Under the pieces are notes generated by a model, which did not search any database, was not told the DNA's origin, and saw only the letters and a program-made list of their open reading frames with translations. DNA of 10,802 nucleotides from Candidatus Saccharimonadota bacterium. GTDB taxonomy: Bacteria > Patescibacteriota > Saccharimonadia > Saccharimonadales > Saccharimonadaceae. The stretch lies in NCBI GenBank assembly GCA_905373345.1, contig CAJPSU010000014.1, forward strand, positions 1 to 10,802, given 5' to 3'. Both the position numbers and the translations under genes were made by a program. Of this stretch, positions 1 through 5,572 are shown piece by piece. The first letter of the stretch is position 1. Every line of letters starts with the position of its first letter.

Positions 1-99
1 TTCTCGCCGACGATCGCTTCGTCAAGGATTTATCAGGTGCGCAGCGCTCAAGCTTTCGCGCGCTACAACGCCAAGAATGCATATCCCGGCGGAGCTTAG
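1..99 (+). CDS. C-terminal end of an unidentified protein (partial, 5' end off window)
   Basis: Frame 1 is open from the window edge to a TAG at 97-99 and gives 32 residues ending in ARYNAKNAYPGGA. The stretch is visibly richer in G and C than the AT-rich DNA after it, and the amino-acid mix is protein-like. I do not recognise the family and 32 residues are too few to assign one. Two other readings are also open here: frame 2 runs to a TAG at 170-172, and a minus-strand frame begins with an ATG near 85. The frame is therefore a best choice rather than a certainty. The stop codon lies inside the left arm of the inverted repeat at 97-190. Confidence 0.45.
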   Translation, partial: FSPTIASSRIYQVRSAQAFARYNAKNAYPGGA

Positions 100-190
100 G
101 TGGTATCACGTATCGTATAAAATACGAACTTTATTTTATGAAAAATTTCTTCACAGAACGTTCATAAAATAGCATCTGTGCTGCCACCTA
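97..190. repeat. Nested inverted repeat / potential three-way-junction structure
   Basis: The outer arms TAGGTGG (97-103) and CCACCTA (184-190) are perfectly complementary, with a secondary CAC/GTG pairing just inside (107-109 with 178-180). Within them sit a 6-bp hairpin TCGTAT/ATACGA with an AAA loop (113-127) and an 11-bp perfect hairpin TATTTTATGAA/TTCATAAAATA (132-142 with 161-171). The outer left arm includes the stop codon of the upstream gene. No U-tract follows, so it is not an ordinary intrinsic terminator. It could be a 3'-end RNA structure, a short non-autonomous mobile element with inverted ends, or chance in AT-rich DNA. Confidence 0.5.
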
Positions 191-1665
191 GTTTCCGTCG
201 CACAACGTAACTTTCACAAGGTGTTGTATTTTTAAGTTGTTAATGTTTGTCGCTTTTTGTCTTTGTCAAAGCTATGTTTCAATACTAGCACAAACAACGC
301 CATACGTCAATATATTCGGTATTAAATTCGTAGATATATTTACTATGTTGTATTTTATTCATCAATATCACCTCTGTTTTATGTTATTTATGTTAGATCA
401 ATATATATGTTGTTAAGTACACAACAGTTAGAAAATTTATGCTATTTGTTTAACTGCTCCGTATCGTTTAGAAGATTATTTGTTTATTTTACAACGGAAC
501 ATTTTTACTTTGTCTAGCTATGTATACAGTTTATTCTAGTAGAGCAAAGCAGAATCATAAAAGCTCAAGTTAAAACCATATTCTCCACGCTTCTTAAAGA
601 ATAATTGATCAGATAAAGAACACATCGCTCACACGACTTTTGCATAATTTTGCCAATACTATGTCCAACAAATACGGAAGTTTAATGCATGAATTTTTAC
701 AAGAAAGACCATTTCAAATTCACTATAAGTACCATCTAAAACATGATAAAGCAATACCAACTGCAACCAACCAATATTTTCATGTCCGTTCGACTCAGAT
801 AACACGCATACCATCCATCTGCGCCAGTCCTTGCAACAATGGCAAATAAACCTGACGAACATATTATAAACCCCTATCTACATTAAGGCACGTCTATCGA
901 AAAACCAGTCCATACGACACAGCCCATTTTTCAACAAAGCACACAGACGGATTGTATTTATCTTGATTTGTTTTCTTACATCACAATACCGTTACTGTAT
1001 ATAATTCAAAAATATTAGCCCCACGAATGATGTTGCGCTGAAGCAAAAACACTCATATTTATGCGGCAAAATACTGTCTGTTTTGCTACATATGCAGAGA
1101 CCTATGCCAAACATGACTCGCGTTCTGGAGCTAAACATAGACAACGTCTGTGAGCCATTTTATATCCTACAGGGTATCTGTTTCGAAAAATAGCATAATA
1201 GACCCGCCGTTGAGTCTATTATAAAATGTGTCGCATCAACCCTTTGTCATTTTGGCATCATTAGATTTGCGATACTGCTGGTTGACTCTGCGGACTACCA
1301 CCCTGCACACTTTAACTTCTTCGGATTAGTTTTACTAAAAAACTCTGGTCTCGTTTCTGGACAGCGTGAATATAAACCCATAGCAGCTCCTCTACATTTG
1401 AGTATCATTTCAAACAGCAGAACATCAAGAAGAATCCTATAGCTCTTCAAACCATACAAAATGAGTGTCGTTTTTTAATGGAGGAACAAAAAGGAGATTG
1501 CTACAACTCAACTCTCAATGTGCGTCAGTCCAAATCCCCAAGCTTGCAATGCAACTAAAGCGCTGACAGCTTTTCTCATTATGGAACATGGCGATCGGTT
1601 AATTATCGCTATCGTCACCCTCGCCCCGCCCTAGGAATAAAGTTTCAAAATCACACCAAGAACAG
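191..1665. other. About 1.5 kb without a convincing gene
   Basis: I see no reading frame with protein-like composition plus a sensible ribosome-binding site, and no tRNA, SRP RNA or CRISPR repeat. All frames on both strands are interrupted often. The longest open stretches (a 69-codon plus frame at 640-849, and small frames near 1479-1634) have unlikely amino-acid compositions. The plus strand is T-rich to about 540 and then becomes A- and C-rich. The clearest local structure is a 9-bp hairpin at 1195-1222. A promoter-like TATAAT lies at 1000-1005, with CTTACA at 975-980. It may be decayed coding DNA, unrecognised structured RNA, or a chromosomal site. Confidence 0.6.
1195..1222 (-). terminator. 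Candidate minus-strand terminator hairpin in the gene-free region
   Basis: ATAATAGAC (1195-1203) and GTCTATTAT (1214-1222) form a perfect 9-bp stem with a 10-nt loop. Read on the minus strand, the stem is followed two bases later by TATTTTT, which resembles an intrinsic terminator. No transcript to its right on that strand is identified, so the role is uncertain. Confidence 0.3.
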
Positions 1666-1666
1666 C

Positions 1667-1675
1667 TGCTATAAT
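1667..1675 (+). promoter_or_regulatory. Extended -10 promoter candidate upstream of the small RNA
   Basis: TGC followed by a perfect TATAAT (1670-1675) makes an extended -10 element with predicted start near 1682. No good -35 is visible. It would lie about 65 bp upstream of the stronger promoter at 1714-1742 and could give a longer form of the same transcript. Confidence 0.35.
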
Positions 1676-1713
1676 TTGTGGTATTTTTTACTTGATTAAA
1701 TTCCAAAAAGTTA

Positions 1714-1742
1714 TTGACACAAGCACTTTTCCGCCATATTAT
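1714..1742 (+). promoter_or_regulatory. Near-consensus sigma-70-type promoter for the candidate small RNA
   Basis: TTGACA (1714-1719) matches the -35 consensus exactly. A 17-bp spacer separates it from TATTAT (1737-1742), one base off TATAAT. The predicted start is about 1749, which falls exactly at the base of a hairpin. It is the best-matching promoter in the window, yet no protein-coding gene follows it. Confidence 0.65.
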
Positions 1743-1748
1743 AGGGGT

Positions 1749-1843
1749 AGTTCTTGAGCAAAAAAATTGTGCAAGAACCAAAAATAAACATATTTCCGAA
1801 AACTCCACGATAAAACAACCACTACTCGCAGGTGGTTGTTTTT
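1749..1843 (+). ncRNA. Candidate small noncoding RNA (about 95 nt, novel)
   Basis: Seen directly: a near-consensus promoter ends 6-7 nt before 1749. From there the transcript would open with a 5' hairpin (GTTCTTG at 1750-1756 pairing with CAAGAAC at 1772-1778, continued by a few pairs above a mismatch). A roughly 30-nt A-rich single-stranded stretch containing TTTCC and ACTCCACG follows. It would end in an 11-bp terminator stem (1812-1842) with a T-run. There is no plausible reading frame or ribosome-binding site inside. This promoter, 5' hairpin, open middle and terminator layout is typical of a trans-acting regulatory RNA. It converges on ssrA. I recognise no known family: it lacks SRP RNA signatures and is far shorter than 6S RNA. 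Function is unknown. Confidence 0.5.
1812..1843 (+). terminator. Intrinsic terminator of the candidate small RNA
   Basis: AAAACAACCAC (1812-1822) pairs perfectly over 11 bp with GTGGTTGTTTT (1832-1842) around a 9-nt loop. The last stem bases merge into a run of five T (1839-1843). It could act on the other strand too, but ssrA already has its own terminator at 1857-1879. Confidence 0.7.
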
Positions 1844-1856
1844 AATTCCACGCAAT

Positions 1857-1879
1857 AAAAAATACGACCCAATTGGTCG
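1857..1879 (-). terminator. Intrinsic terminator of ssrA
   Basis: On the minus strand CGACC-AATTG-GGTCG (1879-1865) forms a short hairpin followed two bases later by six T (1862-1857). It begins about 12 nt past the encoded CCA end of the tmRNA, a sensible position for a precursor that is trimmed at its 3' end. Confidence 0.6.
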
Positions 1880-1890
1880 CTAACCTTACA

Positions 1891-2287
1891 TGGTGGAGCT
1901 GCCGGGTACCGCCCCCGGGTCCATTTGGTAACACGCTGTTCGTCTACGCACATAGTTTGGTTTTACAATAACCACAGTAGCTGCCCGGAAGCCAAACAAA
2001 CATACAACTACTACGAGCTGAAAAAATTTAAATTCACCGCACTCAAGCGGATGCGCATGAATCGATCTTGCAAAATATAGCACACTTAGTTCCTAGCAAG
2101 CATCGGAACTAAGCATGGCTGCAATATATTACGCAGCAAGCGCAAAAGCAGTTTGCTTCGGCATCAATGATGCGACAAATGCTTTTGCTTTCTTTGCAAA
2201 TGTTGCAATTACTAATTCTGATTACGTCAGAAATCGGTACGCAAAACAGCCTGTTAAAGTCCAAATGTCGAACGCTATATCAGCCCC
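1891..2287 (-). ncRNA. ssrA: tmRNA (transfer-messenger RNA)
   Basis: tmRNA, with SmpB, rescues ribosomes stalled on broken mRNAs by acting first as an alanyl-tRNA and then as a short mRNA for a degradation tag. The 397-nt gene starts with GGGGCTG, which pairs with CAGCTCC at the 3' end including the G3-U70 pair read by alanyl-tRNA synthetase. The RNA ends in an encoded ACCA. TTCGAC, conserved in the D-arm-like region, is present. The 5' CATTTGG (2267-2261) pairs with CCAAATG (1928-1922), extended by TAACA/TGTTA and GCTGTT/AACAGC, forming the long P2 helix. A tag frame ends FALAA-TAA at 2129-2131, followed by a 9-bp hairpin (2085-2113) at the place of helix 5/PK2. Odd: the T-arm stem CCGGG/CCCGG encloses loop GGCGGTA rather than a TTCRA-type loop. 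The gene is single-piece, not permuted. Confidence 0.93.
2129..2206 (-). other. tmRNA tag-peptide reading frame
   Basis: The internal mRNA-like segment is read on the minus strand from about GCA at 2206 to TAA at 2129. It gives up to 25 residues beginning ATFAKKAKAF and ending TAFALAA. The ALAA end is the conserved protease-recognition part of ssrA tags. TTAGTA lies just upstream of the probable resume codon, resembling the UAGUC-type signal that positions it. The exact resume codon cannot be fixed: ATT at 2209 or a downstream GCA would also be in frame. At 25 residues the tag is longer than the ten-residue E. coli tag and contains four lysines. Confidence 0.65.
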
Positions 2288-2298
2288 GCGTTTGTCTT

Positions 2299-2328
2299 AT
2301 CATATCACTATTTACATACCAAAAGCAA
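2299..2328 (-). promoter_or_regulatory. Probable ssrA promoter
   Basis: On the minus strand TATGAT (2304-2299) is a fair -10. TTGCTT (2328-2323) is a weak -35 at 18-bp spacing. The mature tmRNA 5' end at 2287 lies 11 nt after the -10, leaving a few leader bases that RNase P would remove. It lies within the 60-bp gap shared with divergent comM. Confidence 0.45.
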
Positions 2329-2347
2329 TATGGTTAACTTTATGTAA

Positions 2348-3868
2348 ATGGGTATGTTTGCGAAAGTATTAACTGCTGCGCCTATTGGCTTTGATGGAAG
2401 TGTCGTGGAGGTTGAGAGCGACACGACAAAAGGCTTGCCGGGCATACAAATTGTCGGGCTCGGCAACAAAGCGATCGACGAAGCAAAAGAGCGAGTCAAA
2501 AGCGCCATATCAAATTCCTTACTTGAATATCCAGCTAAGCGCATCACTGTTAATCTCGCGCCCGCCGAGCTTCCAAAAGATGGCACGCACTACGACCTTC
2601 CGATTGCCCTAGCAATTCTGCTATCAAGCGGGCAGCTGGCGCAAACGGATATAGCTAATAGCCTTTTTGCCGGCGAACTTGCACTTGATGGATCTATTCG
2701 TCCCACTTCTGGTGCAATTAGCATTATCGAAATTGCACGAAACGCTCATGTAAAAACAATATATCTTCCGACAAAAAATGCCGAACAGGCAGCGCTTGTT
2801 GCCGACATTACAATCATACCTGTTGATTCATTAAAACAGTTATACCTACACTTGAAAAAAGAATCGCTTATCACGCCCATACAGCGCACGGCATCACCCG
2901 TTCATCACAACAACACATCAAACGACAGCACGACGCTTGACGACATTCTCGGCCAAGAACAAGCAAAAAGAGCACTCATTATCGCAGCCGCAGGACACCA
3001 CAACCTGCTGCTTTCTGGCACGCCCGGTGCTGGTAAATCAATGCTCGCAAAAACACTACCAAGTCTTTTACCGCCATTATCAATCAACGAACAACTTGAA
3101 GTGACAAAGTTATACAGTCTAGAAGGATCGGTGACTGATAACATTATTACGACACGACCATTTCGATCACCGCATCATACCGCAAGCCGCACTTCGCTTA
3201 TGGGCGGCGGACCACGCCCTAAACCCGGTGAAATAAGTCTTGCTCACCTCGGCGTTCTATATCTTGATGAAATACCAGAGTTCACCAGATCGACACTTGA
3301 ATCGCTTCGCCAGCCGCTTGAAGATCATATTGTCACCGTCACTCGATCTGGAGGACGAGCCACCTACCCCGCTAATTTTATGCTTGTCGCGACAATGAAC
3401 CCATGTCCATGCGGGTACTATGGTGATACCGCACGAGAATGCACCTGTTCGGTAACTCAAATTGAACATTATCAAAAACGTCTTTCCGGACCCTTGCTTG
3501 ATCGTATTGATCTCACTGTCCACGTATCGCGCATATCAAACGATTCACTATTATCCTCAAATTCGTCGTCAAAAAATCAACAGTCTTTGGCGAAAAAAAT
3601 GATTCAAAATGCAATAAATATTCAAAATAACAGATATAATTGTAGTGGTAAGTACAACAATAATCTAACAAATAAGGAAATTTCACAGTTTGCAAAACTT
3701 AACACCGAATCAACTATTTTACTCAGAAAAGCGTCTGATACGCTCAAGCTGAGCCCACGCGGCTATTTCAAAGTCATCCGTGTTGCGCGCACAATTGCCG
3801 ACCTTGACAACTCAGACAACATCACCACGAGCCACATCGCGGAAGCACTGCAATATAGACAAATGTAG
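2348..3868 (+). CDS. comM: ComM/YifB family AAA+ ATPase (Mg-chelatase-like)
   Basis: ComM is a hexameric helicase that promotes branch migration during integration of taken-up single-stranded DNA in natural transformation. At 506 residues it has the full family length. Visible parts are the N-terminal ChlI/Lon-like domain (about 1-180, with VNLAPAELPKDGTHYDLPIA), Walker A GTPGAGKS (224-231, Lys230), Walker B LYLDE (304-308), the sensor-1 region ATMNPCPCG, a four-cysteine putative metal site (Cys353, 355, 365, 367), the LLDRIDL motif and a C-terminal helical domain starting near 460. The ATG at 2348 or the one at 2354 could be the start. Neither has a Shine-Dalgarno match, and the gap to ssrA is only 60 bp, so the message may have almost no leader. 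Residues about 396-446 form a Ser/Asn/Lys-rich, AT-rich linker. Confidence 0.93.
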   Translation: MGMFAKVLTAAPIGFDGSVVEVESDTTKGLPGIQIVGLGNKAIDEAKERVKSAISNSLLEYPAKRITVNLAPAELPKDGTHYDLPIALAILLSSGQLAQTDIANSLFAGELALDGSIRPTSGAISIIEIARNAHVKTIYLPTKNAEQAALVADITIIPVDSLKQLYLHLKKESLITPIQRTASPVHHNNTSNDSTTLDDILGQEQAKRALIIAAAGHHNLLLSGTPGAGKSMLAKTLPSLLPPLSINEQLEVTKLYSLEGSVTDNIITTRPFRSPHHTASRTSLMGGGPRPKPGEISLAHLGVLYLDEIPEFTRSTLESLRQPLEDHIVTVTRSGGRATYPANFMLVATMNPCPCGYYGDTARECTCSVTQIEHYQKRLSGPLLDRIDLTVHVSRISNDSLLSSNSSSKNQQSLAKKMIQNAINIQNNRYNCSGKYNNNLTNKEISQFAKLNTESTILLRKASDTLKLSPRGYFKVIRVARTIADLDNSDNITTSHIAEALQYRQM

Positions 3869-3871
3869 AGC

Positions 3872-3900
3872 TTGAATTTTTGCCCTACCTCTGATACTAT
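3872..3900 (+). promoter_or_regulatory. Promoter of the infC-rpmI-rplT operon
   Basis: TTGAAT (3872-3877), a 17-bp spacer and TACTAT (3895-3900, continuing as AGGG) form a plausible promoter starting 3 bp after the comM stop. The predicted start near 3907 gives a leader of about 40 nt. The TTG in the -35 element is in frame with infC and could be mistaken for its start codon. Confidence 0.55.
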
Positions 3901-3933
3901 AGGGTGCGAGTGTTACCTCATTAACGTAATTTT

Positions 3934-3949
3934 AAAGGAGATTGCAATC
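3934..3949 (+). promoter_or_regulatory. infC ribosome-binding site with apparent AUC start codon
   Basis: AAAGGAG (3934-3940) is the strongest Shine-Dalgarno sequence near the IF3 frame. In frame after it come ATT (3941-3943), GCA and ATC (3947-3949). ATT abuts GGAG with no spacing, whereas ATC is 6 nt away, the usual distance. No ATG, GTG or TTG lies in frame between the promoter and the conserved IF3 sequence. Confidence 0.6.
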
Positions 3950-4453
3950 AATACGAAAATTCGTATCAATGATGCCATTCGAGCAAAAGAGCTTCGTGTC
4001 ATAGACACAACTGGAACGCAACTTGGCGTCATGAGCCGCACAGATGCACTTAATGTCGCGCGGCAGGCAGGGGTTGACTTAGTGGAGATTTCACCAAAAG
4101 CTGACCCGCCTGTTGCAAAAATCATTGACTGGGGAAAGTATCAATACCAGAAGATGAAGGAGCAACAAAAAGCTCGACGCAACGGTAAAGCTAGCGAACT
4201 AAAACAAATGCGTTTCGGCTTAAAGATCGGTAGCAATGACCTAGAGATAAAGTTACGGAAAATCCGCTCATTTCTCAAAGAAGGACACAAAGTAAAAATT
4301 TTGATATTCTTCCGCGGGCGTGAAATGGCGCACAAAGAGCTGGGATACGAACTCATAAACAAAGTTTTTGAACAGCTGCAAGATGAGGCAATACTTGAAC
4401 AGAAACCAGTGATGGCTGGGCGTAACCTCAGCATCGTAATAAGGAGTAAATAA
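3947..4453 (+). CDS. infC: Translation initiation factor IF-3
   Basis: IF3 binds the 30S subunit, keeps it apart from 50S and proofreads start-codon and initiator-tRNA choice. From ATC at 3947 the protein has 168 residues, normal for the family. It opens with NTKIRINDAIRAKELRVID and carries the IF3 hallmarks GVDLVEISPKADPPVAKIIDWGKY (N-domain end), a lysine-rich linker, and FFRGREMAHKELG in the C-domain. A longer frame reaches back to a TTG at 3872, but that TTG is part of the promoter and the extra 25 residues are cysteine-rich and not IF3-like. The rare start codon recalls E. coli infC, which uses AUU and is autoregulated because IF3 discriminates against it. The stop TAA overlaps the rpmI ATG by one base (TAATG). 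Confidence 0.93.
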   Translation: MNTKIRINDAIRAKELRVIDTTGTQLGVMSRTDALNVARQAGVDLVEISPKADPPVAKIIDWGKYQYQKMKEQQKARRNGKASELKQMRFGLKIGSNDLEIKLRKIRSFLKEGHKVKILIFFRGREMAHKELGYELINKVFEQLQDEAILEQKPVMAGRNLSIVIRSK

Positions 4454-4647
4454 TGCCAAAGATGAAGACCCACAAGGGCACTGCTAAGCGTATTAAGCTA
4501 ACCAGTACCGGCAAACTCATCCGTCGCCGTGCGTTCGGAAACCATATGCTCTCTAAGAAGAGTAAATCGCGCAAGCGTAATATCAAAACCGCCGCTGTCG
4601 TTAAAGGCGGCATGGCGAAAAACGTAAAACGAGCACTGGGAGTATAG
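4453..4647 (+). CDS. rpmI: 50S ribosomal protein L35 (bL35)
   Basis: The 64-residue, strongly basic protein begins [20 protein letters not shown] and has the L35 pattern of [19 protein letters not shown] and R-K-R-N. L35 is a small bacteria-specific protein of the large subunit. It sits in the classical infC-rpmI-rplT order. AAGGAG (4441-4446) inside the infC end serves as its ribosome-binding site, and the TAATG overlap suggests translational coupling to infC. Nothing is missing. Confidence 0.96.
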   Translation: MPKMKTHKGTAKRIKLTSTGKLIRRRAFGNHMLSKKSKSRKRNIKTAAVVKGGMAKNVKRALGV

Positions 4648-4651
4648 GATT

Positions 4652-4996
4652 ATGCGAGTTAAACGAGGAGTTACTGCTTCAGCGAAGCATAAGAAAATCA
4701 TCAAAGCTGTAAAAGGCATGCAGCACAACCGTACACGCAGCTTTCGACTTGCGAAACAGGCTGTTATCAGATCGCTGCAATATGCATACCGAGACCGCCG
4801 CAATAAACGGCGCGATCTTCGCAGCCTCTGGATCACCCGCATCAACGCTGCCGCTCGCGAAAACGGCACAACGTATGGTAAGCTCATTGCCAGTTTACGC
4901 GCCGCCAATGTAGGAATTGATCGCAAAATACTTGCGGAGTTAGCAGTAAACGAACCAAAGGCATTTGCTGCTATTGTCAGAAAAGTTACAAAATAA
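4652..4996 (+). CDS. rplT: 50S ribosomal protein L20 (bL20)
   Basis: L20 binds 23S rRNA early in 50S assembly and in several bacteria represses its own operon. The 114-residue protein has the expected length. Its basic N-terminal extension begins [18 protein letters not shown], followed by [17 protein letters not shown], the [20 protein letters not shown] core and the conserved Y-G-K-L-I segment. GGGAG lies 9 nt before the ATG, inside the end of rpmI, and only 4 bp separate the two genes. The hairpin at 5014-5043 ends the operon. The infC leader is short (about 40 nt) and I see no L20-mimicking structure in it. Confidence 0.96.
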   Translation: MRVKRGVTASAKHKKIIKAVKGMQHNRTRSFRLAKQAVIRSLQYAYRDRRNKRRDLRSLWITRINAAARENGTTYGKLIASLRAANVGIDRKILAELAVNEPKAFAAIVRKVTK

Positions 4997-5013
4997 CTTG
5001 ATTGGACAAAATT

Positions 5014-5043
5014 AAAAAGGCCGTAGCTAAATACGGTCTTTTT
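5014..5043. terminator. Bidirectional terminator between rplT and rnpB
   Basis: AAAAAGGCCGTA (5014-5025) pairs over 12 bp, with one G-T, with TACGGTCTTTTT (5032-5043) around a 6-nt loop. It reads as a hairpin plus T-run on both strands, so it can end the infC operon from the left and RNase P RNA from the right. Confidence 0.85.
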
Positions 5044-5047
5044 GGTT

Positions 5048-5398
5048 GGCAGATCATCTGTAAGCCGGGTTCTGTCGAGGATAATCATCTATCTAGATTA
5101 TTCATTGCTGAATAATTCAAGCGGATAGCGGCATGCCCGAACGAGCAATTCTATAGACACGCCTCCTTGCAGTTGACAGGGTTTACCTCCTCCGCACGTC
5201 ACCGTGCGTCGCTGCGAGCTCTTACCCCGCTCCTTTCACCCTTACTATCAGTCGCCTAACTAGGTTTGAGATAGCGGTTTCGTTTCTGTGGCACTTTCCC
5301 TAGAGTCACCTCCGGTCGCCGTTAGCGACTGCCATGCTCTATACTGCCCGGACTTTCCTCTCGCTATAACCAAGCGAGCGATTATCCGATAATCTGCC
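5048..5398 (-). ncRNA. rnpB: RNase P RNA, bacterial class A
   Basis: This is the catalytic RNA of RNase P, which removes tRNA 5' leaders (and trims the tmRNA precursor). The 351-nt gene is bounded by P1: GGCAGATTAT at the 5' end (from 5398) pairs with ATGATCTGCC at the 3' end (to 5048). Conserved blocks follow in order on the minus strand: GAGGAAAGTCCGGGC, AGGGTGAAAGG..GGGGTAAGAGCTCGC, GGAGGTAAACCC (the GGU that binds the tRNA 3' CCA) and ACAGAACCCGGCTTACAG. Length and motifs fit class A. Its start coincides with the +1 predicted from the promoter and its end abuts the shared terminator, so little or no processing is needed. Confidence 0.96.
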
Positions 5399-5405
5399 AT
5401 TGCTT

Positions 5406-5414
5406 ATTATATCA
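5406..5414 (-). promoter_or_regulatory. Extended -10 promoter of rnpB
   Basis: On the minus strand TGA plus a perfect TATAAT (5411-5406) forms an extended -10, and exactly 7 nt later is the first base of helix P1 at 5398. No good -35 is seen, as often with extended -10 promoters. Confidence 0.7.
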
Positions 5415-5472
5415 TTAAAGCCCCTCTTAAACGATTGATATTCCCCTGCTATTGCAAAGGTGGGTCTCCGCA

Positions 5473-5494
5473 CGTTATTCCCACGGGAATAACG
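5473..5494. repeat. 22-bp perfect palindrome-like inverted repeat
   Basis: CGTTATTCCC (5473-5482) and GGGAATAACG (5485-5494) are perfect 10-bp arms separated by AC. The 2-nt spacer is awkward for an RNA hairpin, so binding of a dimeric protein to the duplex is as likely. It lies about 75 bp upstream of the rnpB start and downstream of the protease gene. Confidence 0.6.
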
Positions 5495-5531
5495 GTATTA
5501 GAGTCCCTATCGTATGATGTTAGGAAAATCA

Positions 5532-5562
5532 TATACGCCTAAGAGAGGCTGCTCTTAGTATA
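5532..5562. repeat. Hairpin downstream of the protease gene
   Basis: CTAAGAG (5539-5545) and CTCTTAG (5552-5558) form a 7-bp stem, extended by TATA/TATA past a 3-nt bulge. It begins about 10 bases after the protease stop codon. The T-run that follows on the minus strand is short and distant, so terminator function is weak at best. Confidence 0.4.
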
Positions 5563-5572
5563 CCATGTGGTT

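Noticed and set aside
362..389. dif-like site: TTATGTTATTT resembles a XerD arm
   Set aside because: The partner XerC arm with ATAA is missing, and such T-rich strings are common in this AT-rich stretch.
640..849. 69-codon plus-strand open frame (and the overlapping minus frame 659-862)
   Set aside because: No ribosome-binding site, no family resemblance, and the composition follows the local base composition. Frames on both strands are open here by chance.
1479..1634. Small plus-strand frames after GAGGA and AAAGGAG, sharing AAAGGAGATTGC with the infC leader
   Set aside because: A 12-base match between two parts of a 10-kb window is about what chance gives. The nearest ATG in the longer frame is 21 nt from the AAAGGAG, and the peptides resemble nothing known.
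1803..1810. Pairing of CTCCACGA in the candidate small RNA with TCGTGGAG early in comM (2403-2410)
   Set aside because: Eight complementary bases occur by chance in a window this size, and the site is inside the coding region rather than at the start. It is no basis for a target claim.
1886..2083. Minus-strand open frame of 65 codons, and the plus-strand frame 2115-2372
   Set aside because: Both lie largely within the tmRNA gene and are by-products of RNA sequence. The second also runs into comM.
3872..3946. TTG at 3872 as the infC start
   Set aside because: It is in the -35 element of a promoter that matches infC, lacks a ribosome-binding site, and adds 25 cysteine-containing residues not found in IF3.
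4498..5088. 196-codon minus-strand open frame across rplT
   Set aside because: It is antisense to rpmI/rplT and runs into the terminator and rnpB. It is a shadow of the strongly biased ribosomal-protein codons.
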